Shown here piece by piece: positions 1 through 6,526 of a stretch of DNA of 9,097 bases. Positions within the stretch are counted from its first letter, which is position 1; the number at the start of each line of letters is the position of its first letter. The notes under the pieces were generated by a model, which searched no databases, was not told where the DNA came from, and saw nothing but the letters and a program-made list of their open reading frames with translations. The position numbers and the translations under genes are program-made. Source of the DNA: Lachnospiraceae bacterium. Its GTDB lineage: Bacteria > Bacillota > Clostridia > Lachnospirales > Lachnospiraceae. The stretch lies in contig VSNH01000132.1 in NCBI GenBank assembly GCA_009774215.1, positions 1 through 9,097 of the forward strand. The letters are read 5' to 3'.

Positions 1-20
1 GGATTTACATAAAAAAGGGG

Positions 21-48
21 TGTACAAATAAATTTTATGTGTTATGAT
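21..48 (+). promoter_or_regulatory. Putative extended -10 promoter for the VanY-type gene
   Basis: A TATGAT -10 hexamer at 43-48 is preceded by TG one base upstream (40-41), which makes an extended -10. A weak -35 match, TGTACA, lies at 21-26, giving a 16-base spacer. The start of transcription would fall near 55, leaving an untranslated leader of about 33 bases before the chosen start at 88. This placement argues against translation from the upstream ATG at 37. It is called from pattern only. Confidence 0.5.
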
Positions 49-87
49 ATAAGACAGAATTTCCGACAGATAAGATTTGAGGATTGC

Positions 88-1155
88 ATGAAAAAAACAT
101 TTCGACAAAAAATAATAACATACTTTACCGATGCGGCAAAAAAAAGCAGACTGTTGAAATATCCCTGTCTGGCAGGAATGTCGGTGGCGCTTGTCTTCTA
201 TTATATAGGGATGCATTTTCTTAATAACGGGAAGCGTTATGCCAGTATGTTGTTTGTTGCTGTCTTTTTTATGAGCAGCTGCAGCTTTTCCTTTGCCGTG
301 TTTGCGGAGCGCACCGGGTTTAGCAGCGCGCAGGAAACTTACAGTGCGATTGTGGAAACTTCGGATGTTTCGCTGGCGGAAGTGGAGCCGGTGAATCCGG
401 AGGTGGAGGAGATTTTGGAGGAGGGGAATGTCGTTTCCTCGGAGCATGACGTGGAAGCGGAAACCTACACGCTGGATGATCTGCTGGCGCAGCATCATGA
501 GCACGATCCGAATGCGGAGCCGCATGAGGATTATGTACAGACGGCATCAAAGACAGGTGCAGGAACAGACGCGGAACGTACTTTTGACAGCTCTGACTGG
601 AGTCTTGTACTGATTAATAAACAACATCCCATTCCCGATGATTATGATTTCAAGCTGGGAACCTTTAAATCCGGCATGAGGTGTGACGAGCGTGTGATAG
701 AAGATCTGCTGCTAATGATGCAGGCGGCCAAGAATGACGGCTTGAATCTGGTAGTAAGATCCCCGTACAGAACGTCCGATCATCAGGAAGACAATTTCAA
801 CGACAGAATCAAATCCTATATGAGACAGGGTGCGTCTTATATGGAGGCTTATAAGGCGACTTCCACGGTAATTACGGTTCCCGGATGCAGTGAGCATGAG
901 GTGGGGCTTGCGCTCGATATTACTTCTGACACTTATATTCCGCTGCAGCAAGGCTTCGCGGAAACCAAAGAGGGAAAATGGCTGGAGGAACACAGCCATG
1001 AGTACGGATTTATTCTGCGATACCCTTCCGGCAAAGAGTACATCACCGGCATCGAGTATGAGCCGTGGCATTTTCGATATGTGGGCCGTGAGGCGGCTGC
1101 CACGATGAAGAACGAGGGACTTTGTCTGGAGGAGTTCTGGGATAAATACCTATAG
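88..1155 (+). CDS. Membrane-anchored VanY-type D-alanyl-D-alanine carboxypeptidase (M15B family)
   Basis: The 355-residue protein is predicted to be a zinc D,D-carboxypeptidase that trims the terminal D-Ala from peptidoglycan stem peptides outside the membrane. The C-terminal half carries the VanY signature in order: LINKQHP near 175-181, SPYR at 225-228, SEHEVGLALDI at 268-278 with zinc ligands His270 and Asp277, and EPWHFRYVG at 325-333 with zinc ligand His328. The N-terminus has two hydrophobic stretches (about 24-45 and 50-73). An acidic, histidine-containing linker then runs to about residue 165, so the catalytic domain is probably tethered on the outer face. The start at 88 is chosen because GAGG lies 5 bases upstream and the predicted promoter lies before it. 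The ATG at 37 has no ribosome binding site. It is probably monocistronic or reads into tgt, since no terminator follows. Family assignment is firm; the exact peptide substrate is inferred. Confidence 0.9.
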   Translation: MKKTFRQKIITYFTDAAKKSRLLKYPCLAGMSVALVFYYIGMHFLNNGKRYASMLFVAVFFMSSCSFSFAVFAERTGFSSAQETYSAIVETSDVSLAEVEPVNPEVEEILEEGNVVSSEHDVEAETYTLDDLLAQHHEHDPNAEPHEDYVQTASKTGAGTDAERTFDSSDWSLVLINKQHPIPDDYDFKLGTFKSGMRCDERVIEDLLLMMQAAKNDGLNLVVRSPYRTSDHQEDNFNDRIKSYMRQGASYMEAYKATSTVITVPGCSEHEVGLALDITSDTYIPLQQGFAETKEGKWLEEHSHEYGFILRYPSGKEYITGIEYEPWHFRYVGREAAATMKNEGLCLEEFWDKYL

Positions 1156-1165
1156 TACTATAGTA

Positions 1166-1260
1166 GGGTGAAAAGAAGTTCTAGCCGCTCACAGCAGAGG
1201 CTGTTTCGCGGAGAACCTCTAAGTTTCACCCAGGAGAATGCCTAAAATGCGGCATTCTCC
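1166..1260 (+). repeat. Structured intergenic element, copy A (upstream of tgt)
   Basis: This is a nested inverted-repeat structure. The outer stem is GGGTGAAA (1166-1173) with TTTCACCC (1224-1231). Inside it GTTCT (1178-1182) pairs with AGAAC (1212-1216), CCGC (1185-1188) with GCGG (1208-1211), and ACAGC with GCTGT (1191-1195, 1200-1204). After a single A comes a perfect 10-bp hairpin, GGAGAATGCC (1233-1242) with GGCATTCTCC (1251-1260), loop of 8 bases. No T-run follows, so it is not a standard terminator. A homologous element with the same architecture lies at 8343-8432 before ilvB. It ends 32 bases before the tgt ribosome binding site, so it would lie in the 5' leader if transcription enters from upstream. 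I cannot match it to a known RNA family. Confidence 0.75.
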
Positions 1261-1302
1261 GCACGAATTTGAGTCACGGCAGGGCGTGATATGGAGATTA
1301 GT

Positions 1303-2454
1303 ATGTATCGAATTTTAAAGCGGGAAGGCAGGGCGAAGAGGGCCGAATTTACGACAGTACACGGCACGATTCAGACTCCTGTCTTTATGAATGTAGGGAC
1401 GGTGGCGGCCATCAAGGGCGCGGTATCTACAGAGGATCTGGAGCAGATCGGTACGCAGGTGGAACTGTCCAACACTTACCATCTGCATGTGAGACCGGGA
1501 GATCAAATCATCAGGGAGCTGGGCGGACTGCATAAGTTCATGTCGTGGAACAGACCGATTCTCACGGATTCCGGCGGGTTTCAGGTGTTTTCTCTGGCGG
1601 GGCTTCGGCGGATTAAGGAGGAGGGAGTGTACTTTCATTCCCATATTGACGGCCGTAAGATTTTTATGGGACCGGAGGAGAGTATGCAGATTCAGAGTAA
1701 CCTCGCCTCCACGATAGCCATGGCGTTCGATGAGTGTCCGCCGAGTATGGCAGAGAGAAAGTATGTGGAAGATTCCGTGGCGCGCACGACCAGATGGCTT
1801 GTCCGCTGTAAGCGTGAGATAGATCGGCTGAACGGGCTGGACGAAACCATAAATAAAGAACAACTGTTATTTGGAATCAATCAGGGCGCGGTGTTTGACG
1901 ATATCCGTATAGAGCACGCAAAGCAGATTGCGGCGCTTGGCTGTGACGGGTATGCGCTGGGCGGCCTTGCGGTGGGGGAGAGCCATGAGCAGATGTATCA
2001 TGTGATCGAGGAGACAGTGCCTTACCTGCCGGCAGACAAACCTACCTATCTAATGGGAGTCGGGACACCGGCAAACATTTTGGAGGCGGTGGAGCGGGGC
2101 GTGGATTTCTTTGACTGTGTGTATCCCACGAGAAACGGACGGCACGGCCATCTGTATACGAACCATGGGAAGCTAAACCTATTTAACGCGAAATATGAAA
2201 CGGACGACAGACCCATTGAGGAGGGGTGTCCCTGCCCTGCCTGCAGACGGTACTCCAGGGCTTATATCAGACATCTTCTGAAGGCGAAGGAGATGCTTGG
2301 GATGCGGCTCTGCGTATTGCATAATCTTTTCTTCTACAATACGATGATGGCGGAAATACGGGACGCGATGGACGAGGGGCGCTTCGCGTCATATAAGAGA
2401 GAGAAACTTGCCGGAATGCAGAAGGCCGACGCGGAAGGCGGTGCAAACGATTAA
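1303..2454 (+). CDS. tgt: Queuine/preQ1 tRNA-guanine transglycosylase
   Basis: This enzyme swaps guanine-34 of GUN-anticodon tRNAs (Asp, Asn, His, Tyr) for preQ1 during queuosine synthesis, in the cytoplasm. The 383-residue product is close to the usual bacterial length. Visible landmarks are SNTYHLHVRPG at 56-66, DSGGFQ at 89-94 (active-site Asp89), GGLAVGE at 220-226, and FDCVYPTRNGRHG with the nucleophilic Asp271. A zinc site is formed by Cys309, Cys311, Cys314 and His340. The start at 1303 is preferred because GGAG sits 6 bases upstream and family members typically begin with a MYxxLK-like sequence. An ATG at 1291 would add four residues and has only AGGG upstream. The gene follows the structured element at 1166-1260 and precedes yajC, a classic neighbour. 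queA is not next to it in this window. Confidence 0.96.
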   Translation: MYRILKREGRAKRAEFTTVHGTIQTPVFMNVGTVAAIKGAVSTEDLEQIGTQVELSNTYHLHVRPGDQIIRELGGLHKFMSWNRPILTDSGGFQVFSLAGLRRIKEEGVYFHSHIDGRKIFMGPEESMQIQSNLASTIAMAFDECPPSMAERKYVEDSVARTTRWLVRCKREIDRLNGLDETINKEQLLFGINQGAVFDDIRIEHAKQIAALGCDGYALGGLAVGESHEQMYHVIEETVPYLPADKPTYLMGVGTPANILEAVERGVDFFDCVYPTRNGRHGHLYTNHGKLNLFNAKYETDDRPIEEGCPCPACRRYSRAYIRHLLKAKEMLGMRLCVLHNLFFYNTMMAEIRDAMDEGRFASYKREKLAGMQKADAEGGAND

Positions 2455-2481
2455 AGGTTTGTGAAATTTTCAGGAAGGGAC

Positions 2482-2510
2482 TTGTTTTTCTGTATCAGGT
2501 TGTGTATGAT
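2482..2510 (+). promoter_or_regulatory. Putative promoter for yajC
   Basis: TTGTTT at 2482-2487 and TATGAT at 2505-2510 are separated by 17 bases in the 97-base gap between tgt and yajC. Start of transcription would be near 2517. yajC could also be read through from tgt, since no terminator separates them. Called from pattern only. Confidence 0.45.
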
Positions 2511-2551
2511 ATGCTGTAGTGTCTTAGTGATTAAATAACGGAGGAAATGGT

Positions 2552-2872
2552 ATGAGATTATTGTTATCGGCTGATACGGCTGCGGCGGCAGCTTCCGGCG
2601 GCGGCATGATTATGATTATCTATATTGTCATCATTGTTGCGTTCATGTATTTTATTATGATCCGTCCGCAGAAGAAGGAACAGAAAAGAATGGCGGCGAT
2701 GCTTGCGGATATGACGGTAGGCGACTGTGTGCTGACCAGCAGCGGCTTTTACGGTATTGTGATTGACATTACCGACGACACGGTGATTGTTGAGTTCGGC
2801 AGCAATAAGAACTGCCGCATTCCCATGCAGAAGTCTGCGATTGCGCAGGTTGAGAAAGCGGAGACGGAGTAG
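2552..2872 (+). CDS. yajC: Preprotein translocase accessory subunit YajC
   Basis: YajC is a small inner-membrane protein that associates with SecDF and the SecYEG translocon. The 106-residue sequence has the family layout: a short N-terminal segment rich in Ala and Gly (residues 8-18), one strongly hydrophobic helix (about 19-37), the hallmark RPQKK immediately after it (38-42), and a small cytoplasmic domain. That domain begins with MTVGDCVLTSSGFYGIV at 54-70, matching the family's GDxVxTxxGxxGxV pattern. The start has GGAGGA at 2540-2545, well spaced. The tgt-yajC order is conserved in many bacteria, usually with secD and secF next. Here a terminator and an unrelated lipoprotein gene follow instead, so secDF must be elsewhere. 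Short single-helix proteins are easy to over-call, but the RPQKK position makes this assignment secure. Confidence 0.93.
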   Translation: MRLLLSADTAAAAASGGGMIMIIYIVIIVAFMYFIMIRPQKKEQKRMAAMLADMTVGDCVLTSSGFYGIVIDITDDTVIVEFGSNKNCRIPMQKSAIAQVEKAETE

Positions 2873-2887
2873 AGGGAAAGACGGTTC

Positions 2888-2920
2888 GGAACCATGGCAT
2901 AAAGTCATGGTTTCTTTTAT
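2888..2920 (+). terminator. Rho-independent terminator after yajC
   Basis: An 11-bp stem (2888-2898 with 2904-2914, two G-T wobbles, core AACCATG/CATGGTT) closes a 5-base loop and runs into TTTCTTTTAT. It lies 16 bases after the yajC stop codon and marks the end of the tgt-yajC transcription unit. Confidence 0.8.
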
Positions 2921-2957
2921 GTAATTTATGGAAAAGGATTTCTTTTTTTAAAAGTTA

Positions 2958-2986
2958 TTGACAACTGCGAATATTTGTTGTAAAAT
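2958..2986 (+). promoter_or_regulatory. Consensus sigma-A promoter for the lipoprotein gene
   Basis: A perfect TTGACA at 2958-2963 and TAAAAT at 2981-2986 are separated by exactly 17 bases. Transcription would begin near 2993, giving a leader of about 50 bases before the start at 3044. The near-perfect match predicts strong constitutive expression; no operator-like palindrome is evident beside it. Confidence 0.85.
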
Positions 2987-3043
2987 TTCAGCTTGTGTGA
3001 CAGCACGAGATAGAATATTATCATTATGATGGAGGAGATTATT

Positions 3044-3634
3044 ATGAAGAGAAGAACAGTAAAGACATTATTTTGTGCAGCGCTTATGGCACTGACCCTT
3101 TCCATGACTGCATGCGGCGGTTCTGACGACGCGGCAGCGAGTGCGGATGCGGCGACAGAGGAGGCAGCTCCCGAGGAGGCACCGGCTGCAGAGGAAGAGG
3201 CACCGGCAGAGGAGGCAGCTCCCGAAGGGGAAGAAGCGCCGGCAGAGGAGGCGGCTCCCGAAGAGGAAGCGGCGGCTGAGCAGGCAGACGGCGAGCAGAA
3301 GACTCTGGAAGATTTCCTGATGGAAGATCCCACTGCGGAAAAGCAGCTTGAGGAGCAGGCGGCGGCACAGGGCAATGACCAGATGGATATGGCTATCGAG
3401 ATTAAAGGCAACGACGTTATGTGTATCGCTACCTTTAAAGAAGGCGTGGAACTGCCGGATGATGTCACTGATACGTTGAATGCGGGTATGGATCAGGTAG
3501 GGAGTATGCTTTCCGGGCTTGCAGGTACGCTTGACAACATGATCGGCGCTGAGAAAGGAACCGTGTCTTATGGCATCAGATACTGTGATTCCGACGGTAA
3601 TGTTTTGGCAGAGGCAAGTTTCAGAGCAGAATAA
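3044..3634 (+). CDS. Small secreted lipoprotein with Ala/Glu/Pro-rich repeat linker (DUF4854-like C-terminal domain, tentative)
   Basis: The 196-residue product has a lipoprotein signal peptide: basic MKRR, a hydrophobic core at about 7-20, and the lipobox MTAC with Cys24 as the lipidated residue. Residues about 29-85 are a low-complexity Ala/Glu/Pro linker containing two tandem 12-residue units (53-64 and 65-76). The folded C-terminal part (about 87-196) starts TLEDFLMEDP and ends YCDSDGNVLAEASF. It resembles small Lachnospiraceae lipoproteins annotated as DUF4854; that is recollection of the family, not a search result. The start at 3044 is chosen because GGAGGAG lies 6 bases upstream; the ATG at 3026 precedes that site. 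It is monocistronic, with its own promoter (2958-2986) and terminator (3658-3688). Function is unknown. The acidic linker probably holds the C-terminal domain away from the membrane. Confidence 0.88.
   Translation: MKRRTVKTLFCAALMALTLSMTACGGSDDAAASADAATEEAAPEEAPAAEEEAPAEEAAPEGEEAPAEEAAPEEEAAAEQADGEQKTLEDFLMEDPTAEKQLEEQAAAQGNDQMDMAIEIKGNDVMCIATFKEGVELPDDVTDTLNAGMDQVGSMLSGLAGTLDNMIGAEKGTVSYGIRYCDSDGNVLAEASFRAE
3200..3271 (+). repeat. Tandem 36-bp in-frame repeat inside the lipoprotein gene
   Basis: Two adjacent 36-base units (3200-3235 and 3236-3271) encode APAEEAAPEGEE and APAEEAAPEEEA. A diverged partial copy, EEAAPEEAPAAEE, lies just upstream (about 3158-3196). The unit length is a multiple of three, so gain or loss of copies would only lengthen or shorten the linker. 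Confidence 0.8.
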
Positions 3635-3657
3635 AAGAAATATTCCGACAGCAGATG

Positions 3658-3688
3658 AAAACCGGGCGAGGAAACAGCCCGGTTTTTT
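3658..3688 (+). terminator. Rho-independent terminator after the lipoprotein gene
   Basis: A GC-rich stem AAAACCGGGC (3658-3667) pairs perfectly with GCCCGGTTTT (3677-3686) around a 9-base loop and merges into six T residues (3683-3688). It separates the lipoprotein unit from the leuB promoter only a few bases downstream. Confidence 0.93.
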
Positions 3689-3692
3689 CTTG

Positions 3693-3721
3693 TTGAAATT
3701 TATACGGGAATAGTCTAAAAT
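3693..3721 (+). promoter_or_regulatory. Sigma-A promoter for the leuB operon
   Basis: TTGAAA at 3693-3698 and TAAAAT at 3716-3721 are separated by 17 bases, directly after the preceding terminator. Transcription would start near 3728, leaving a leader of only about 43 bases before leuB. That is too short for a T-box or leader-peptide attenuator, so control here would have to act at initiation. Confidence 0.8.
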
Positions 3722-3770
3722 ATATAGGTGTTATTTTGCGTTAAACAGCTTTGCAGAAACGGAGGATCCT

Positions 3771-4859
3771 ATGGAGTTAAAGATAACCTGTATACCCGGA
3801 GACGGGATTGGCCCGGAGATCGTGGCGGAGGCAAAAAAAATCCTGAATGCGGTGGCGGCTAAATTCGGACATGATATGCAGTACACGGATATTCTGATGG
3901 GCGGTGCGTCCATAGACGTACACGGTGTGCCGCTGACGGACGAGGCGGTGGAGACTGCGCGCAGCGCGGACGCAGTGCTGATGGGGTCCATCGGCGGTGA
4001 TACGACCACTTCCCCCTGGTATAAACTGGCGCCTAATTTGCGTCCCGAGGCAGGGCTTTTGGCGATCCGCAAGGCGTTAAACCTGTTTGCAAATTTGCGT
4101 CCGGCGGTATTGTATGAGGAGTTGGCGGGAGCCTGTCCTTTAAAAACCGAAATTTCCGAAAAAGGCTTTGACATGCTGATTATGCGGGAGCTGACGGGCG
4201 GTCTCTATTTCGGAGAGAGAAGAACCACAGAGGAGAACGGTGTGAGAAAGGCGGTCGATACGCTGACTTATGACGAGAATGAGATCCGCAGGATTGCCAT
4301 AAAGGGCTTTGATATCGCCAGAAAGCGCAAAAAGAAAGTGACCAGCGTGGATAAGGCGAATGTACTGGACTCCTCCAGACTGTGGAGGGCAGTCGTGGAA
4401 GAGGTGGCGAAGGACTATCCCGACGTGACGCTGGAACATATGCTGGTAGATAACTGCGCGATGCAGCTTGTGAAAGACCCGGCACAATTTGACGTGATTC
4501 TGACAGAGAATATGTTTGGCGATATCCTGTCTGACGAGGCGAGCATGGTGACCGGCTCGATCGGTATGCTGGCATCCGCCTCGCTGAATGATTCGAAATT
4601 CGGTCTGTATGAGCCAAGCCACGGATCCGCGCCCGATATCGCGGGCAAGGATCTGGCAAATCCCATTGCAACCATTCTCTCCGCGTCCATGATGCTGCGT
4701 TACAGTTTCGATCTGGACAAGGAGGCGGACGCGATCGACAACGCCGTGAAACAGACGCTTAAGGATGGCTACCGCACCGGCGATATCATGTCTGAGGGCT
4801 GCGAACAGGTGGGCTGTAAAAAAATGGGCGATCTGATTGTGGAAAGAATTAAATCATAA
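3771..4859 (+). CDS. leuB: 3-isopropylmalate dehydrogenase
   Basis: LeuB oxidatively decarboxylates 3-isopropylmalate to 2-oxoisocaproate using NAD, the third step specific to leucine synthesis, in the cytoplasm as a dimer. The 362-residue protein has the family's motifs: GDGIGPE at 10-16; RPEAGLLAIR at 91-100, with Glu93, Leu96 and Leu97 where LeuB contacts the isopropyl group; substrate arginines at 100, 110 and 139; Tyr146 in GGLYFG; Lys195 in VDKANVLD. Metal-binding aspartates are Asp227, Asp251 and Asp255. SHGSAPDIAG at 283-292 includes the Asp289 typical of NAD rather than NADP use. The start has GGAGG 5 bases upstream. It is the first gene of an apparent operon with the membrane glycosyltransferase and ilvD. 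leuA and leuCD are not in the window. Isocitrate and tartrate dehydrogenases are the main alternatives, but the EAGLL segment favours LeuB. Confidence 0.96.
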   Translation: MELKITCIPGDGIGPEIVAEAKKILNAVAAKFGHDMQYTDILMGGASIDVHGVPLTDEAVETARSADAVLMGSIGGDTTTSPWYKLAPNLRPEAGLLAIRKALNLFANLRPAVLYEELAGACPLKTEISEKGFDMLIMRELTGGLYFGERRTTEENGVRKAVDTLTYDENEIRRIAIKGFDIARKRKKKVTSVDKANVLDSSRLWRAVVEEVAKDYPDVTLEHMLVDNCAMQLVKDPAQFDVILTENMFGDILSDEASMVTGSIGMLASASLNDSKFGLYEPSHGSAPDIAGKDLANPIATILSASMMLRYSFDLDKEADAIDNAVKQTLKDGYRTGDIMSEGCEQVGCKKMGDLIVERIKS

Positions 4860-4860
4860 C

Positions 4861-6495
4861 ATGGGTTATTTTGTGAAGAGCTTTGGCGGAAAGGGAACGG
4901 CATATTTCGTGGCCGGGAAGAAGCGCGAACATAGCAGGGAAGATATGGTTTTTTTGCTGTTCTTTTTCGCGATGGCGGTTTATTATGGGAGAAGGATGTT
5001 TCTTCTGACACCCTGGTACGACGAGCTGTATACTTATTATTATTTTATCAGCAGGGGGCCGGTGTATGCGGCGATTCACTGGCCGCTTCCCAACAATCAT
5101 GTGGGGTATTCCACGTTGTCCGCCTGTCTGGGGATATTTGGATGTGCGCCCGTTGCTCTGCGTGGTGTATCCTATCTTTGCAGCCTGGGCAGTCTGGTTC
5201 TTCTGTATCGGCTTTCCAAGAAATGTCTTGCGGATAGGATCGCACTGATTCCCGTGTTTCTCTTTGCGGGTATGTACATGGTCAACCAGCTGGCGGTGCA
5301 GGGTAGAGGTTATGCGCTTGTGACGTTCTGTTATCTCACGGCGCTAATGTCGCTCTACGGGATTGTGGCGGAAAAGAGAAATAGCAAGTGTAATTATATT
5401 GTGTTTGGCGCGTCTCTTGTGACAGCCCTGTGGGCGATCCCGAGCAGTCTGTATGTGGTGATGCCAATTTGTCTGATCGGGGGATTTGTGCTTCTTTTGG
5501 ACAGGGATTACAGACGGCTTTTCAAACTGGTTATCGCCTCTCTGGTCAGCGCGGTGTGCACGGCGGGGCTTTATGGCATTCTGTGGCTTGCTATCGGCTC
5601 CAATCTGCTTTCCAAGACGCCGGATGGAGCTTTTTATACGGCGGGACATGTTGACATCATTCTCCGTGCGCCGTTTCGGGCGCTGCGGGAAGGAATAGAT
5701 TACATGCTTGCCACGCCCTATATCCAGAGCATGACCAGACAGGAGTTTTGGAGACAGGCGGAATATTGGCTGAAATCCCTGTTTGGGATGCAGCTTTCGC
5801 CTTGGTCCGGATTATGGGGAAGCGCTATGTGTGCGCTGCTTTTGGTTGGACTTTTGACGGCGGCGGTTTGTCTGTTTCGAAGGCCGAAAAAAGTTTTCTG
5901 GGAATGGTATTTTGTGCTGACGGCGGTTTTACTGGCTGTGGCGCTTCTGATTCAGTGCAAGCTCCCCTACCAGCGGGTATTTTCTTTCTTAGGCGTGTGG
6001 GCGGCTCTTCTGGTCGGATGGCTGGTGCAGCGGCTGCTTACGCTTTTGGAAAAACTTCCCGACAGCCGTTATAAAGAAAGGATCAGGAAAGGATACAGAT
6101 GGGTCGTCTATATAGTGGCGGGCGTTTCCTGGGCTTTTGTGTTGGCGGATATGTCGGCGTACAGTATGCGCGACGAGTTAATTGCGGATGCCTATGAGCA
6201 GATTACAATAGAAGATACGGATATGGTGGCGGTGACCGACTGCGATCAGGAGTATCTGCTTTTGTATCTCTATGACATAGTGGATGAGCAGGTGACGAGG
6301 GATATAGAAGAGGCGGATTTTGCCCTTCTGGACAAGGCACTTCTGGGACTGCCCTACGGTTACAGGGATGCGCCGGAGGAGTGGAAGTTTTATCTGATGC
6401 AGGAGGAAGTGGAGGCCAAACGGTCTTATATAGAAGAAAATATGACACAGGTTTATGAAAATTGGCAGTTTATCCTGTTTGAGCGAAATAGATAA
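4861..6495 (+). CDS. Polytopic GT-C fold glycosyltransferase-like membrane protein (GT39/PMT_2-like)
   Basis: The 544-residue protein has about ten hydrophobic helices between residues 30 and 440. A soluble, acidic C-terminal tail of about 105 residues follows and ends YENWQFILFERNR. After the first helix comes PWYDELYTYYYF (51-62), whose Asp54-Glu55 match the catalytic acidic pair in the first outer loop of GT-C enzymes. QGRGYAL at 147-153 resembles the family's conserved RGY-type motif. Such enzymes use polyprenyl-phosphate sugars as donors and transfer outside the membrane; donor and acceptor here are unknown. The ATG at 4861 begins one base after the leuB stop and lacks a good ribosome binding site, suggesting translational coupling. 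A TTG at 4837 would overlap leuB. An ATG at 4945 with CAGGGA upstream is a possible shorter start that would still keep the first helix. ilvD begins 31 bases after its stop. Confidence 0.82.
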   Translation: MGYFVKSFGGKGTAYFVAGKKREHSREDMVFLLFFFAMAVYYGRRMFLLTPWYDELYTYYYFISRGPVYAAIHWPLPNNHVGYSTLSACLGIFGCAPVALRGVSYLCSLGSLVLLYRLSKKCLADRIALIPVFLFAGMYMVNQLAVQGRGYALVTFCYLTALMSLYGIVAEKRNSKCNYIVFGASLVTALWAIPSSLYVVMPICLIGGFVLLLDRDYRRLFKLVIASLVSAVCTAGLYGILWLAIGSNLLSKTPDGAFYTAGHVDIILRAPFRALREGIDYMLATPYIQSMTRQEFWRQAEYWLKSLFGMQLSPWSGLWGSAMCALLLVGLLTAAVCLFRRPKKVFWEWYFVLTAVLLAVALLIQCKLPYQRVFSFLGVWAALLVGWLVQRLLTLLEKLPDSRYKERIRKGYRWVVYIVAGVSWAFVLADMSAYSMRDELIADAYEQITIEDTDMVAVTDCDQEYLLLYLYDIVDEQVTRDIEEADFALLDKALLGLPYGYRDAPEEWKFYLMQEEVEAKRSYIEENMTQVYENWQFILFERNR

Positions 6496-6526
6496 AGACG
6501 GAGTGAGCATAAAGGAGGAAAAGACA

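Noticed and set aside
37..87. Upstream start for the VanY-type protein at 37
   Set aside because: There is no ribosome binding site at a usable distance, and it lies upstream of the transcription start predicted from the extended -10; the start at 88 has GAGG correctly spaced.
1166..1231. Possible preQ1-I riboswitch before tgt (GTTCTAGC at 1178-1185 resembles its loop)
   Set aside because: The matching P1 arm and the A-rich 3' tail are absent. The bases sit inside a different nested stem, and a homologous element occurs before ilvB, which is unrelated to queuosine.
1233..1260. The 10-bp hairpins at 1233-1260 and 8406-8432 as rho-independent terminators
   Set aside because: The stems are good, but neither is followed by a T-run; the bases after them are GCACG and GAACG.
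3200..3271. Tandem repeats as a CRISPR-like array
   Set aside because: The units are directly adjacent without spacers and are in frame within a coding sequence.
2926..3468. Long minus-strand reading frame rich in Ser/Ala opposite the lipoprotein gene
   Set aside because: It is an antisense shadow of the Ala/Glu repeat region; the + strand has promoter, ribosome binding site, signal peptide and terminator.
4837..4860. TTG start of the glycosyltransferase overlapping leuB
   Set aside because: It uses a rare start codon without a clear ribosome binding site; the ATG at 4861 gives the usual stop-start coupling.
5748..6074. 108-codon + frame inside the glycosyltransferase gene
   Set aside because: It is out of frame within a clear membrane-protein gene and has no recognisable domain or ribosome binding site.
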